Source of the DNA: JAPPHA01 sp965221575
Lineage (GTDB): Bacteria; Pseudomonadota; Alphaproteobacteria; Rhodobacterales; Rhodobacteraceae
Direction: 5' to 3'
DNA: 64,000 bases
Assembly: GCA_965221575.1 (NCBI GenBank)
Contig: CBDCSM010000012.1
Coordinates: 744,001-808,000, forward strand
Part shown: piece by piece, positions 53,564-63,324 of the stretch
Numbering within the stretch: position 1 is the stretch's first letter
Layout: each line of letters begins with the position of its first letter
Program-made: the position numbers and the translations under genes
The notes under the pieces: generated by a model
What the model saw: only the letters and a program-made list of their open reading frames with translations
What the model was told of the DNA's origin: nothing
Database searches by the model: none

Positions 53564-53913
53564 AGTCACCCGTTCCGAATTCTCAAGTCGCGAGTTGCGC
53601 AATGCGGACTACCCGCGCACTCGGTTCAAGCCGCACCATCTCGGAGACCAACGGTCAAGTCGCCAGGCCCCACAATCACTTTGCAGGGTTGGGAACGGCA
53701 TAGGACTGCGATCTTCGCACATTTTCACACAGCACCGCAGCCGAGGTTTGTCGCGGTAGGAACGCCTGTTTCCTGACGCCCCACAACCAGCGCTCGCTGA
53801 AGTCACATTCCACGTCGCCGGCGTGTTGCGGGCTCGCCCATACATTCTGTTCGCATCAGGCCGTCCGCCCGGAATCAATCCGGGTTGTCCTTGACCCAGG
53901 CACCGTTTACGTC
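53564..53913. other. 350-nt stretch, no assigned gene
   Basis: Only an 89-codon minus frame (53609-53878), arginine- and serine-rich and unrecognised, is open here. No promoter or terminator could be named. Confidence 0.5.
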
Positions 53914-55104
53914 ATGCGCGTGATCAAGATGGCCGAAAACTCCGATCTCAAATCCGTTCAGCCTCCTCCGGTAATGGAAACATGCGAATGGGTTGCCAAT
54001 ATCGGGTGGCCGGATGACAAGCCTCTGCTCAATGTCTCGCAGGCAGCTCCGACTGAACCGCCACCGGACAGCCTTCTCCGCGAACTTGCCAACGCTGTCC
54101 TGACCGATCAGAACGCACATGCTTACGGACCGGTTCTCGGGATGCCCGAACTTCGCGAGGCAATCGCTGGCCGTTGGTCAACAGAATATCGCGCGAAGAT
54201 TACACCGGGCCAGGTTGCCGTTACATCCGGGTGCAACCAGGCGTTTTGTGCCGCTGCACTCTCTCTTTGCAAGGCCGGCGATGCGCTGATCGTGCCCGTC
54301 CCATGGTATTTCAATCATGGTATGTGGTTGCGCATGACGGGCGTCGAGGCCCGCCCCCTGCCCTCTGGTGACGACATGGTGCCCGATCCGGATCGGGCAA
54401 AGACGCTGCTGGATCGACGTGTCAAGGGTATCGTTCTGGTCACACCGAACAACCCGACGGGCACCGAATATCCGCCCGATGTGGTCGATGCATTTTTCGA
54501 ACTCGCGCAATCGGCTGGAATCGCCCTGATCGTCGACGAAACCTACCGCGACTTTGACAGCAGGGAATTTCCGCCTCATGGAGTATTTTCGAGGACGGCC
54601 TGGGACGAGACGTTCATTCACGTCTATTCGTTCTCGAAGGCGTACCGGCTGACCGGGCACCGTGTCGGCGCCCTGATCACCTCATCATCGCGCATTTCCC
54701 AGATCGAGAAGTTCCTCGACACGGTGACAATCTGCCCGAACCAGCTTGCGCAACGAAGTGCGCTTTTCGGATTGAGGAATCTTGAGGACTGGAAGGCAAC
54801 GGAACGCGAAAAAATTCTTGGTCGGCGCGCCGCGGTGACCGAAGGTTTCCGCGCGCTCGAAGGATGGAAGCTGAAGGGATGTGGAGCATACTTCGCCTTT
54901 GCCGAACACCCGTTCGAATCCCCGTCCCAGGAGGTCTCGAAGCAGTTGTTGCGGGAGCAAGCGATTCTGACACTACCTGGGTCCATGTTCGTCCCGATAC
55001 CTCCGGTTTACGACCATCGAGGCGACCGTCATATCCGCTTTGCATTCGCAAACATCGGTCAATCTGAAATCAGCGAGTTGTTTCATCGCTTGCGTGGCCT
55101 GTGA
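53914..55104 (+). CDS. PLP-dependent class I/II aminotransferase
   Basis: Fold-type I aminotransferase of 396 residues. The PLP lysine is in YSFSKAYRLTGHRVG, the cofactor-ring aspartate in LIVDETYRDF, and TPNNPTGTEYPPD and SQAAPTEPPPD are the usual family segments. The C-terminal RFAFANIG segment keeps the carboxylate-binding arginine. The substrate cannot be told. An ATG at 53929 is an alternative start. It closes the accessory island; ppiD follows after 148 nt. Confidence 0.9.
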   Translation: MRVIKMAENSDLKSVQPPPVMETCEWVANIGWPDDKPLLNVSQAAPTEPPPDSLLRELANAVLTDQNAHAYGPVLGMPELREAIAGRWSTEYRAKITPGQVAVTSGCNQAFCAAALSLCKAGDALIVPVPWYFNHGMWLRMTGVEARPLPSGDDMVPDPDRAKTLLDRRVKGIVLVTPNNPTGTEYPPDVVDAFFELAQSAGIALIVDETYRDFDSREFPPHGVFSRTAWDETFIHVYSFSKAYRLTGHRVGALITSSSRISQIEKFLDTVTICPNQLAQRSALFGLRNLEDWKATEREKILGRRAAVTEGFRALEGWKLKGCGAYFAFAEHPFESPSQEVSKQLLREQAILTLPGSMFVPIPPVYDHRGDRHIRFAFANIGQSEISELFHRLRGL

Positions 55105-55252
55105 CCGGTCGTGAGCCCGTGGCGATTTCAACTGCAGACTGCAGAGCCGGAGCTTGTCAGTGAGACGGCCAATACGTAAAACGCGGCACATCTATGTGCC
55201 CTGGAAATCGACCGGTCCAATAACGCGGCCAAAAAGGGAGGCCTGACTACAA

Positions 55253-57109
55253 ATGATGCGTTCCATGCGTGCAAAAGGAAACAGGTCGCTGGCCCTGATC
55301 CTCGTTGGTCTTCTTATCGTCGGGCTTGCGGGATTCGGCGTGGGAGGATTTGGAGGTGGCAGGATCAATTCGGTTGCGTCGGTTGGAGATGCGCCGGTCA
55401 CTGTCAATGCCTATGCACGAATGCTCAACCAGAGATTGCAACAGGTCGGCCGCGCATTGTCGACTTCGGAAGCCGAAGACATCGGGATATTCAGGGATGT
55501 GCTTCGCTTCTCGCTGGATATTGCAGCCGTCAGCAACGAGGCTATCCAATCCGGAATCAGTGTCGGAGACGAATTCGTTCTCGACAGTCTCATGGAAATA
55601 TCCGGATTCCAGGGGATTGACGGAAACTTTGATCAGGCAGCGTACGAATTCGCGATCGAACGGGCCGGATTGACGACAGCGGAGTTCGAGGAAGAACTTC
55701 GCGACGAATTGCGTCGTGGAATCATTCGCGACGCCGTGGCACTCGGTGTTCATTCCTCCGGCGCTCTTTCGGAAGCGATCTTGCGGTACGAACTTGAGCA
55801 GCGTGACTTCGAGTGGACAAGACTCACGGAATCGAATCTCGACAGCCCCGTCGAATCTCCGACCGAAAGTCAAATTGAAGCACATTTTTCCGCCCACCGC
55901 GATGACTACATGAGTCCATTGACACGTTCGTTGACCTATTCATGGCTCCGGCCAGACATGCTGATTGACGAGGTTCAAGTCACCGATGCAGAGCTTCAGG
56001 AAGAGTACGACGCACAACCTGAACGGTTCGACATCCCCGAAATGCGTGCAGCCGAGCGTATAGCATTCGAGACTGAGCAGGTCGCGGTGGATGCCCGTGC
56101 CCGGTTGGATTCGGGTGCGGTCAGCTTTGATGACATTTTCGAAGAGCGCGGAATAGAACCGGGCGACGCCTACCTCGGGATGGTCGCCAGGGACGATCTG
56201 TCAGCTGAAGCAGCGGAAGCCGTGTTCGCCCTTGATCAACCGGGTATCGCTGGGCCGGTTGAATCGGTATTCGGGCCGGCGCTCTTCCGGGTTGGCTCGA
56301 TTCGGGATGCGATCACGACTCCGATTGACGACGTCCGAGACGAGCTTCGCGCGGAACTTGCCATGGGACGGGCGATTTCTCTGGTTAGCGAACACGTGTC
56401 GGTAATCGACGACCTGCTGGCATCGGGGGCAACAATCGAGGAGATCACCGCAGAAACGAAACTCGAGGGCGGAACGCTCGATCTTTCGGAGCTTGTCGAG
56501 TCACATCAGGGAATCGCTACACACCAGGAGTTTCGAAATGCAGCCTGGTCGATCGAGTCGGGAGATTTCCCGGAAATTCTCGATCTGGCCGACGGAAGCA
56601 TATTCATGGTGAGACTGGACTCGGTTCGTGAGCCAGCCCCGTTGCCATTGTCCGCCGTACGCGAAGACGTCGTCGATGACTGGAAAAGCCAGGTGGTCAT
56701 GGATCGTCTCTCCGAAGTGGCGGGCAGGATCAAATCGAGTTTGGCCGGCGGAGGCACACTCGAGGAGCATGGTCTCGACGCGCAGACCGAGACAGGCGTG
56801 GTGCGTAATGCCTCGGTCGTCGGTGCACCGAGACACCTGATTGCCGAAGTCTTTTCTCTCGGGATTGGAGAAGTCATTACCGTCGAAGGCGACGAAGGCA
56901 TGTATCTGGTCAGGCTGTCGGAAATTCGGATCCCGGAATCCGAAATCGAGGAGGCGGTAACGAGATCCCGCGAGCGGAATGATCAGGTTCGCGGGTCCGA
57001 CATGTTCCAGCTTTATACGACCGCAGTCGAGAGTTCGGCCGGGGTTTCCATCAACCAGACAGCCATCAACCAGATAAATACCCAACTCGTGATCGGTGGC
57101 GACGGCTGA
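55253..57109 (+). CDS. ppiD: periplasmic folding chaperone PpiD / SurA-like peptidyl-prolyl isomerase
   Basis: Membrane-anchored periplasmic chaperone near the SecYEG exit. The 618-residue protein has one N-terminal helix (SLALILVGLLIVGLAGFG), then a SurA-N-like region with MLNQRLQQVGRALST and TTAEFEEELRDELRRGIIRD, and a weak parvulin-like domain at about residues 260-360. It ends with another SurA-like region. Its stop overlaps the trpE start by 14 nt, a linkage often seen in alphaproteobacteria. Confidence 0.9.
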   Translation: MMRSMRAKGNRSLALILVGLLIVGLAGFGVGGFGGGRINSVASVGDAPVTVNAYARMLNQRLQQVGRALSTSEAEDIGIFRDVLRFSLDIAAVSNEAIQSGISVGDEFVLDSLMEISGFQGIDGNFDQAAYEFAIERAGLTTAEFEEELRDELRRGIIRDAVALGVHSSGALSEAILRYELEQRDFEWTRLTESNLDSPVESPTESQIEAHFSAHRDDYMSPLTRSLTYSWLRPDMLIDEVQVTDAELQEEYDAQPERFDIPEMRAAERIAFETEQVAVDARARLDSGAVSFDDIFEERGIEPGDAYLGMVARDDLSAEAAEAVFALDQPGIAGPVESVFGPALFRVGSIRDAITTPIDDVRDELRAELAMGRAISLVSEHVSVIDDLLASGATIEEITAETKLEGGTLDLSELVESHQGIATHQEFRNAAWSIESGDFPEILDLADGSIFMVRLDSVREPAPLPLSAVREDVVDDWKSQVVMDRLSEVAGRIKSSLAGGGTLEEHGLDAQTETGVVRNASVVGAPRHLIAEVFSLGIGEVITVEGDEGMYLVRLSEIRIPESEIEEAVTRSRERNDQVRGSDMFQLYTTAVESSAGVSINQTAINQINTQLVIGGDG

Positions 57110-58628
57110 ACCCGTGATCCAGCAACCTGATTTCGCCGCGTTTCGGAAAGGATACTCCGGTGGGCAAAACCAGGTTGTCTACAGTTGCCTTCCCTCGGAT
57201 CTCGAAACGCCCGTTTCCCTGTTTCTGAAACTGACGAACGGAAAGCCGGACAGTTTCCTGCTGGAGTCGGTCACGGGGGGCGAGATCAGGGGGCGGTATT
57301 CCGTCATCGGATACAATCCTGACCTGACCTGGGAAAGCCGCGGAACCTCGTCATGGACCTATGTACCAGGCGGCGAACGTTCCGCCGACACGATCAATTC
57401 CGGCAATGACCCGATCGCGTCCCTGAGATCACTGCTCAAGGATTCGGAGATTTCGCTCCCGGGCGACCTGCCCCCGATGGCAGCCGGGCTGTTCGGTTAT
57501 CTGGGCTACGACATGATCCGGTTGGTTGAACATCTGCCGGATTTGAATCCTGACCCGCTCGGCCTTCCCGATGCCATGATGATCCGGCCAAGCGTGATCG
57601 TTGTCGTTGACGGCGTACGAAACGAGATCACGATAGTGAGCCCGGCTTGGATCAAGGATGGAGTCAGCCCCGAAGGGGCATTCGACGAAGCGACTGCCCG
57701 GATCAAGGAAGCGATCGAGGCGATCGGCGACCCGCTCCCCCATGTCCTTCCCCATGCGAAGCCTCCGGGCGATGAGCCTGTTCCGCAATCGAACATGAAT
57801 CGAGACGCCTATCGCCGGATCGTTGAACGTGCGAAAGCCTATATCCGCGCCGGCGACATCTTTCAGGTTGTTCTCAGTCACCGCTGGGCGATGAAATTCA
57901 CGCATCCACCACTTGCATTTTATCGTGCTTTGCGCCGGACCAACCCTTCACCGTATATGTTCTACTTCAATTTCGGAGGTTTCCAGGTGTGCGGCGCCAG
58001 CCCTGAAACGCTGGTGAGTCTTCGGAACGGTATCGTGACGGTTCGACCGATCGCCGGCACGCGGAAACGCGGAAAGACTGCACAGGAAGATACCGAACTG
58101 GAAGCCGAACTTCTTGGCGACCCCAAGGAAATGGCCGAACACCTGATGCTCCTGGATCTCGGCAGGAACGACGTCGGCCGTGTCGCGAAGATCGGAACCG
58201 TTGAACCGACCGAGACATTTGCGGTCGAGCGGTACAGCCATGTCATGCATATCGTCTCGAACGTGATCGGCCAGCTCGACGCGGATCAGGACGCCTTGTC
58301 GGCCCTGTTGGCGGGAATGCCCGCGGGAACCGTGGCGGGTGCTCCCAAGGTACGCGCCATGGAAATCATAGATGAACTCGAGACCGAGAAAAGAGGGGTC
58401 TATGCGGGAGGTATCGGCTATTTCTCGTCCGGAGGTGACATGGATCTCTGCATTGCGCTTCGGACTGCCGTGCTGAAGGACCAAACGCTTTATGTTCAGG
58501 CAGGAGGCGGCGTCGTTCACGACAGCGACCCGGACAGTGAATACCAGGAAACCGTCGACAAGTCGGGTGCGCTCGTGCAGGCGGCAAGAGATTCAGGGAT
58601 ATTCGTCGACTTCAGGAATCTTGGTTAG
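57096..58628 (+). CDS. trpE: anthranilate synthase component I
   Basis: Makes anthranilate from chorismate with TrpG, the first step of tryptophan synthesis. The GTG start overlaps ppiD. The 510-residue protein has an N-terminal regulatory part with LLESVTGGEIRGRYSVIGY (the tryptophan-binding LLES type motif, implying feedback inhibition). The chorismate-binding domain shows GDIFQVVLSHRW, PIAGTRKRG, HLMLLDLGRNDVGRV, AGMPAGTVAGAPKVRAMEII and GGIGYFSSGGDMD. Confidence 0.96.
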   Translation: MATAEPVIQQPDFAAFRKGYSGGQNQVVYSCLPSDLETPVSLFLKLTNGKPDSFLLESVTGGEIRGRYSVIGYNPDLTWESRGTSSWTYVPGGERSADTINSGNDPIASLRSLLKDSEISLPGDLPPMAAGLFGYLGYDMIRLVEHLPDLNPDPLGLPDAMMIRPSVIVVVDGVRNEITIVSPAWIKDGVSPEGAFDEATARIKEAIEAIGDPLPHVLPHAKPPGDEPVPQSNMNRDAYRRIVERAKAYIRAGDIFQVVLSHRWAMKFTHPPLAFYRALRRTNPSPYMFYFNFGGFQVCGASPETLVSLRNGIVTVRPIAGTRKRGKTAQEDTELEAELLGDPKEMAEHLMLLDLGRNDVGRVAKIGTVEPTETFAVERYSHVMHIVSNVIGQLDADQDALSALLAGMPAGTVAGAPKVRAMEIIDELETEKRGVYAGGIGYFSSGGDMDLCIALRTAVLKDQTLYVQAGGGVVHDSDPDSEYQETVDKSGALVQAARDSGIFVDFRNLG

Positions 58629-58739
58629 GCCCGATCCAGCGGGAAGGTCCGCCGGTTGAATTCTCGGGGGACACCTCCCTCACTCGCAAATTTAGGTATT
58701 CACATGGCATCAGCCGCGGAAAGGCGTCTGTCCAGAAGG

Positions 58740-58934
58740 TTACGATTCGAGAATTCCGGTCGTTCGTGGCAGTTCACTTTGGGGCCCTGAATCGACCGGG
58801 TTGAATACGGAAACCAGGACGACGACAAGGATTGCCAGTATCGCTCCCGCCAGGAATCCCGCAATCAACCTGCCGGCTGGCGAGACCGTGTTCTTTCTAT
58901 TCTGCCGCATGATCGAATACCCGTTTGGATTCAC
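58740..58934 (-). CDS. possible small single-helix membrane protein
   Basis: A 64-codon minus frame in the 387-nt gap between trpE and trpG. It encodes a basic N-terminus (MRQNRKNTVSPAGR from an internal ATG), one clear transmembrane helix (LIAGFLAGAILAILVVVLVS) and a short tail. The membrane segment is better than chance, but the ribosome-binding site is weak and I do not recognise it. The rest of the gap shows nothing else. Confidence 0.4.
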   Translation of the reverse strand: MNPNGYSIMRQNRKNTVSPAGRLIAGFLAGAILAILVVVLVSVFNPVDSGPQSELPRTTGILES

Positions 58935-59015
58935 CGCTATTGCTCATTGAATCATTCATATAGTCTTGCCAGATAGGGTTCACGCCCGAAAACCCGTTGT
59001 GGAACGGCTTCCCGA

Positions 59016-59609
59016 ATGCTCCTGCTGATCGACAATTACGACAGTTTCACCTTCAACCTGGTTCATTTTCTCGGAGAGCTGGGCGCGCCGGTATCGGTAT
59101 GTCGAAATGACAAGATCAGCGTCCAGGAAGCGTTGGCATTGGAACCGGATGCGATCATGCTTTCTCCCGGGCCATGTGATCCTGACCGGGCAGGGATCTG
59201 CCTTGAACTGACGCGTGCAGCGGTCTCTGCCGGTATCCCCGTCGGCGGAGTCTGTCTCGGGCACCAGGTCATCGGCCAGGCGTTCGGGGGCAGGATCGTC
59301 CAATGTGACGAAATCGTGCATGGAAAGCCGGGGATAATGCACCACGGTGGGGAGTCCTGGTTTGAGGGACTCCCCTCGCCTTTCAGCGCGACGCGTTATC
59401 ACTCGCTGGTGGTCGACCGCGCCAGCCTGCCGGACGAACTCAAGATTACCGCCTGGCTCGAGAATGGTACGATCATGGGTATCGAGCACAAGAGATATCC
59501 GGTCCACGGGATTCAGTTTCATCCGGAGAGCATTGCAACCGAAAACGGGCATGCCATGTTGTCGAATTTCCTGCGGATCGTAGCCCATTGGCGCGGACAA
59601 AATAATTGA
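59016..59609 (+). CDS. trpG: anthranilate synthase component II, glutamine amidotransferase
   Basis: Class I glutaminase that feeds ammonia to TrpE. The 197-residue protein has an N-terminal LLLIDNYDSFTFNLVHFLGE, LSPGPCDPDRAG, the nucleophile cysteine in GGVCLGHQVIGQAFGG, and the His-Glu pair in GIQFHPESIAT. It is 12 nt upstream of trpD in the trpGDC operon. Confidence 0.96.
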   Translation: MLLLIDNYDSFTFNLVHFLGELGAPVSVCRNDKISVQEALALEPDAIMLSPGPCDPDRAGICLELTRAAVSAGIPVGGVCLGHQVIGQAFGGRIVQCDEIVHGKPGIMHHGGESWFEGLPSPFSATRYHSLVVDRASLPDELKITAWLENGTIMGIEHKRYPVHGIQFHPESIATENGHAMLSNFLRIVAHWRGQNN

Positions 59610-59621
59610 TGGAGGAAGGGT

Positions 59622-60644
59622 ATGAGCGATGCGCTTAAACCCCTGATCTCGAGGGCGATGGCCGGGCCACTGACCCGGGAGGAAGCTCGCGAGGCATTTT
59701 CGATCATCATGGACGGGCAAGCTACACCGGCCCAGATGGGTGGCTTGCTGGTTGCCCTTCGCACGCGAGGTGAAACCGTGGACGAATATGCATCGGCGGC
59801 GCAGGAAATGCGGAAACGCTGCAGAAAGGTACGGGCGCCGAAGGACGCGATCGATATCGTGGGAACCGGCGGAGACGGCAAGTCCACGTTGAATATCTCG
59901 ACTGCCACGGCACTCGTCGTCGCGGGCGCCGGAGTTCCCGTGGCGAAACACGGCAATCGCAATCTGTCATCCAAATCCGGAACCGCCGACGCACTTTCGG
60001 TTTTGGGCGTCAATGTCATGGCTGATCCGGAAACAGTCGAGAGTGCGCTCGAAACTGCGGGAATCGGATTCATGATGGCTCCGGTGCATCACCCGGCGGT
60101 TCGCCATGTGATGCCGGTTCGCCAGGAACTCGGGACCCGAACCGTTTTCAACATACTCGGACCGTTGACCAATCCGGCTGGTGTCAAGCGACAATTGACA
60201 GGCAGTTTTTCCCCCGAGCTGATCAGGCCCATGGCAGAAACGCTTGCCGCCCTGGGATGCGAGTCCGCCTGGGTCGTTCACGGGGGGGATGGAACGGACG
60301 AAATATCGATTTCGGGACCAACTTCGGTCGCCGGCCTGGAAAACGGGGTCGTCAGGGAGTTCTCGATCGAACCCGGCGATGCTGGCCTCACCGAGCATCC
60401 ATTCGAGTCCATTATCGGTGGCTCACCGGAATACAATGCCGAACAGATCGAGAAACTCCTCGGTGGTGAAACCGGAGCCTACAGGGACTCTGTCCTGCTC
60501 AATGCATCTGCTGCCCTGGTCATCGCAGGCAAGGCCGGGACCCTGACAGACGGAGTCGAGTTGGCCAGGAAGAGCATCGATTCCGGTGCAGCGCGATCAC
60601 GCCTCGATGCCCTTGTTTCGGCGACAGCTGCCAGAAGTCCATGA
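59622..60644 (+). CDS. trpD: anthranilate phosphoribosyltransferase
   Basis: Joins anthranilate to PRPP in the second step of tryptophan synthesis. The 340-residue protein has the family motifs IVGTGGDGKSTLNISTA (PRPP-binding loop), VAKHGNRNLSSKSGTADAL, FNILGPLTNPAG and HGGDGTDEIS. Its stop overlaps the trpC start by four nucleotides (ATGA), so trpD and trpC are translationally coupled. Confidence 0.96.
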   Translation: MSDALKPLISRAMAGPLTREEAREAFSIIMDGQATPAQMGGLLVALRTRGETVDEYASAAQEMRKRCRKVRAPKDAIDIVGTGGDGKSTLNISTATALVVAGAGVPVAKHGNRNLSSKSGTADALSVLGVNVMADPETVESALETAGIGFMMAPVHHPAVRHVMPVRQELGTRTVFNILGPLTNPAGVKRQLTGSFSPELIRPMAETLAALGCESAWVVHGGDGTDEISISGPTSVAGLENGVVREFSIEPGDAGLTEHPFESIIGGSPEYNAEQIEKLLGGETGAYRDSVLLNASAALVIAGKAGTLTDGVELARKSIDSGAARSRLDALVSATAARSP

Positions 60645-61459
60645 CTTCCATTCTCGACAAGATCAAGAGTTACAAGATCGAGGAAATCGCGGCTTCGAAA
60701 CGCAGCCGATCGCTGAGCGAACTTGAAAAACTGGCTGCTGCTGCCGAGCGACCGCGAGGATTCGCGAAAAAGCTCGAAGCGGTTTCCCGAACACGGTTGG
60801 CCATGATCGGTGAAATCAAGAAGGCCAGCCCGTCGCGCGGTATCATTCGCGGAGAATTCGACCCGCGCGAACTTGCCGTGGCCTACCAGGACGGCGGTTC
60901 CGCTTGCCTTAGCGTTCTTACCGACAAGCTGTCATTCATGGGCTCCCCCGAGCATCTGGTTGAGGCAAGAATGGCCTGTGCCTTGCCGGTGCTCCGAAAG
61001 GATTTCATGTACGACACCTACCAGGTCGTGGAAGCGCGGACGTGGGGCGCGGACTGCATTCTCATCATCATGGCGTCGGTCAGTGACGCACAGGCGCAGG
61101 AGTTGTCATCGGCTGCCCGGGAACATGGAATGGACGTCTTGTTCGAGATTCACAATGAAGCGGAACTGGATCGAACCCTGGACCTCGACGCACGGCTTGT
61201 CGGTATCAACAACCGTGACTTGCGGACCTTTGAAGTATCGATCGAGTCAACCCTGAAACTTGCTCCACGAATTCCGAACGACAGGATCGTGGTTTCGGAA
61301 AGCGGCCTGAAATCCCATGGAGATCTTGCTCGTCTCGCACGTCACGGAGTCCGCTGTTTCCTTGTCGGGGAGAGCCTCATGCGTCGATCCGATGTCTCTG
61401 CCGCGGTCAGGGAGTTGTTGACCGGAAACGGTTCGGACGACCCTGATAGTTGCGCGTGA
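60641..61459 (+). CDS. trpC: indole-3-glycerol phosphate synthase
   Basis: Ring-closing decarboxylase of the fourth tryptophan step, a TIM barrel of 272 residues. Motifs are MIGEIKKASPSRGIIRGEFD with the catalytic lysine, VLRKDFMYDTYQV, LVGINNRDLRTFEV and VVSESGLKSHGD. It lacks a fused TrpF. moaC starts 6 nt after its stop, so the tryptophan and molybdopterin genes are probably one message. Confidence 0.96.
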   Translation: MTSILDKIKSYKIEEIAASKRSRSLSELEKLAAAAERPRGFAKKLEAVSRTRLAMIGEIKKASPSRGIIRGEFDPRELAVAYQDGGSACLSVLTDKLSFMGSPEHLVEARMACALPVLRKDFMYDTYQVVEARTWGADCILIIMASVSDAQAQELSSAAREHGMDVLFEIHNEAELDRTLDLDARLVGINNRDLRTFEVSIESTLKLAPRIPNDRIVVSESGLKSHGDLARLARHGVRCFLVGESLMRRSDVSAAVRELLTGNGSDDPDSCA

Positions 61460-61465
61460 CCACCG

Positions 61466-61945
61466 ATGTCTGAATTCACTCATTTTGACAAAACCGGCGC
61501 GGCGCGCATGGTCGACGTGTCAGACAAGCAGGTCACCGAACGCATCGCCGTTGCGCGGGGCGCCGTGTTGATGAAACCTGAAACCCTTTCGATGGTTGTC
61601 GAAGGTCGGACCCGGAAGGGCGATGTCCTGGCGGTGGCCCGCCTGGCCGGGATCATGGGAGCCAAGAAGACCTCGGACCTGATACCCCTCTGCCACCCGC
61701 TGCCTTTGAATTCCGTTACGGTGGACCTGGCCGCCAATACGCTCCTGTCACGCGTCGACATCGAGGCGACGGTGCGAATGGACGGTCGCACAGGGGTCGA
61801 GATGGAAGCACTTGTTGCTGTAAGTACAGCGGCATTGACGGTTTATGACATGATAAAGTCGGTCGACCGAGGCGTCAGGATAACCGACGTTCATCTTGCC
61901 CTGAAGGACGGTGGGAAATCGGGAAGGTATGAAGCAGCCTCATGA
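61466..61945 (+). CDS. moaC: cyclic pyranopterin monophosphate synthase
   Basis: Converts the MoaA product to cPMP in molybdenum cofactor synthesis. The 159-residue protein keeps the full signature: THFDKTGAARMVDVSDK, KKTSDLIPLCHPLPL, VDIEATVRMDGRTGVEMEAL and TVYDMIKSVDRGVRI with the catalytic lysine. It is translationally coupled to moeA by a four-nucleotide overlap. Confidence 0.96.
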   Translation: MSEFTHFDKTGAARMVDVSDKQVTERIAVARGAVLMKPETLSMVVEGRTRKGDVLAVARLAGIMGAKKTSDLIPLCHPLPLNSVTVDLAANTLLSRVDIEATVRMDGRTGVEMEALVAVSTAALTVYDMIKSVDRGVRITDVHLALKDGGKSGRYEAAS

Positions 61946-63126
61946 TCAGCTTTGAGGAAGCGCTCAAGCGGACGCTCGATCTCGCCGAGCCGCTCGATAG
62001 CGAGACGATTTCGCTACCTGACGCAAACGGTCGCGTCCTTGCGCGTGCAGTGACCGCAAGGCGTGACCAGCCACCGTTCAAGTCGTCGGCAATGGATGGA
62101 TACGCGGTCCGTTCTCGCGAGGTTCGGCAGGGTTCACGATTCAGGGTGGTCGGAACATCTGCGGCCGGGACCAGGTTTCTCGGTCAAGTCGGTTCCGGAG
62201 AGGCCGTCAGGGTCTTTACCGGCGCCCCGGTCCCCGATTGCACCGACAGGGTCGTCATTCAGGAAGACGTCACGCGAACTGATGACGTGATCACCATCAA
62301 TGCTGACGTCAGCAGTGCATTTTTCGTCAGGCCGGCGGGCAGTGACTACGCGGCTGGAAACACGGTTGCTGCGCCCAGGCGCCTGTGTCCTTCGTCGGTC
62401 GCGCTGCTTGCCTCGATGAACGCGCGGCAAGTCGAAGTCACGCGGCGGCCGCGCGTCGCGATCCTGGCGACCGGAGACGAGCTCGTCGCGTTGGGGGAGG
62501 AAACCCTGGAAGATCAGATCGTTTCTTCCAACAACTACGGCATCAAGGCGATCGTCGAGTCCGAAGGCGGGTGTCCGCAGCTGCTGCCGATCTCTGCGGA
62601 CTCGATTTCCAGCATCAGGTTCAATCTGGACCTGGCACGTGACGCGGATGTGATCGTTACGCTAGGCGGAGCCTCTGTCGGCGACCATGACCTCGTCCGA
62701 GGCGTCGCGGTCGATGCCGGGCTGGAGCTGGCTTTCCACAAGGTGGCCTTGCGCCCGGGAAAACCACTGATGGTCGGGAAAATCGGCAGGAAGCTGTTCG
62801 TCGGAATCCCGGGAAATCCGGTTTCCTCGATCGTTTGTGGACACGTGTTCCTGCGGCCTGTCATCCGGGCCATGCTGGGACTTGGCCGCTCGCCATTGCC
62901 ACTGGAGCCAGCGGTACTTGGTGCCGATGTTCCCGCAAACGGTCCGAGACAACACTTGATGTGTGCGACGGCCATCATTCAGGACGGACGTCAAACCGTC
63001 AGCGCGTTCGAGCGTCAGGACAGTTCCCTGCTTTCGGTCCTGGTGCAATCAAACGCGCTACTCGTTCGCCCTCCGCGTGACCGCCCCCGAATCGCAGGAG
63101 ATGCGGTTGAATGGATACGCATGTAG
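61942..63126 (+). CDS. moeA: molybdopterin molybdenumtransferase
   Basis: Inserts molybdate into adenylylated molybdopterin. The 394-residue protein has the N-terminal PPFKSSAMDGYAVR segment, VFTGAPVPDCTDRVVIQED, the MPT-binding domain with ILATGDELVALGE, a VTLGGASVGDHD loop and the GIPGNPVSSIV turn. Its ATG overlaps the moaC stop. A promoter region with an SOS box separates it from lexA. Confidence 0.95.
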   Translation: MISFEEALKRTLDLAEPLDSETISLPDANGRVLARAVTARRDQPPFKSSAMDGYAVRSREVRQGSRFRVVGTSAAGTRFLGQVGSGEAVRVFTGAPVPDCTDRVVIQEDVTRTDDVITINADVSSAFFVRPAGSDYAAGNTVAAPRRLCPSSVALLASMNARQVEVTRRPRVAILATGDELVALGEETLEDQIVSSNNYGIKAIVESEGGCPQLLPISADSISSIRFNLDLARDADVIVTLGGASVGDHDLVRGVAVDAGLELAFHKVALRPGKPLMVGKIGRKLFVGIPGNPVSSIVCGHVFLRPVIRAMLGLGRSPLPLEPAVLGADVPANGPRQHLMCATAIIQDGRQTVSAFERQDSSLLSVLVQSNALLVRPPRDRPRIAGDAVEWIRM

Positions 63127-63324
63127 GTGCACAGGCGGCTTCCGACGGAACCGTCAGGAACCCTGAACATCGCGTGAGCAAGGCTGAATTCAGCTTCGTG
63201 CAACACCAAGGCGTACTGGCGTTGTCGTACAGGAGACTGTACGTGAAAGCGTCGCCAACCATACCAAGTGTTGGGTGAATTCGTTTCCAGCATCCAGATA
63301 TACACAACCAGATTTCGAAATGTC

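Noticed and set aside
63140..63165. Imperfect inverted repeat after moeA
   Set aside because: The stem is short with mismatches and no T-run follows, so a terminator is not supported.
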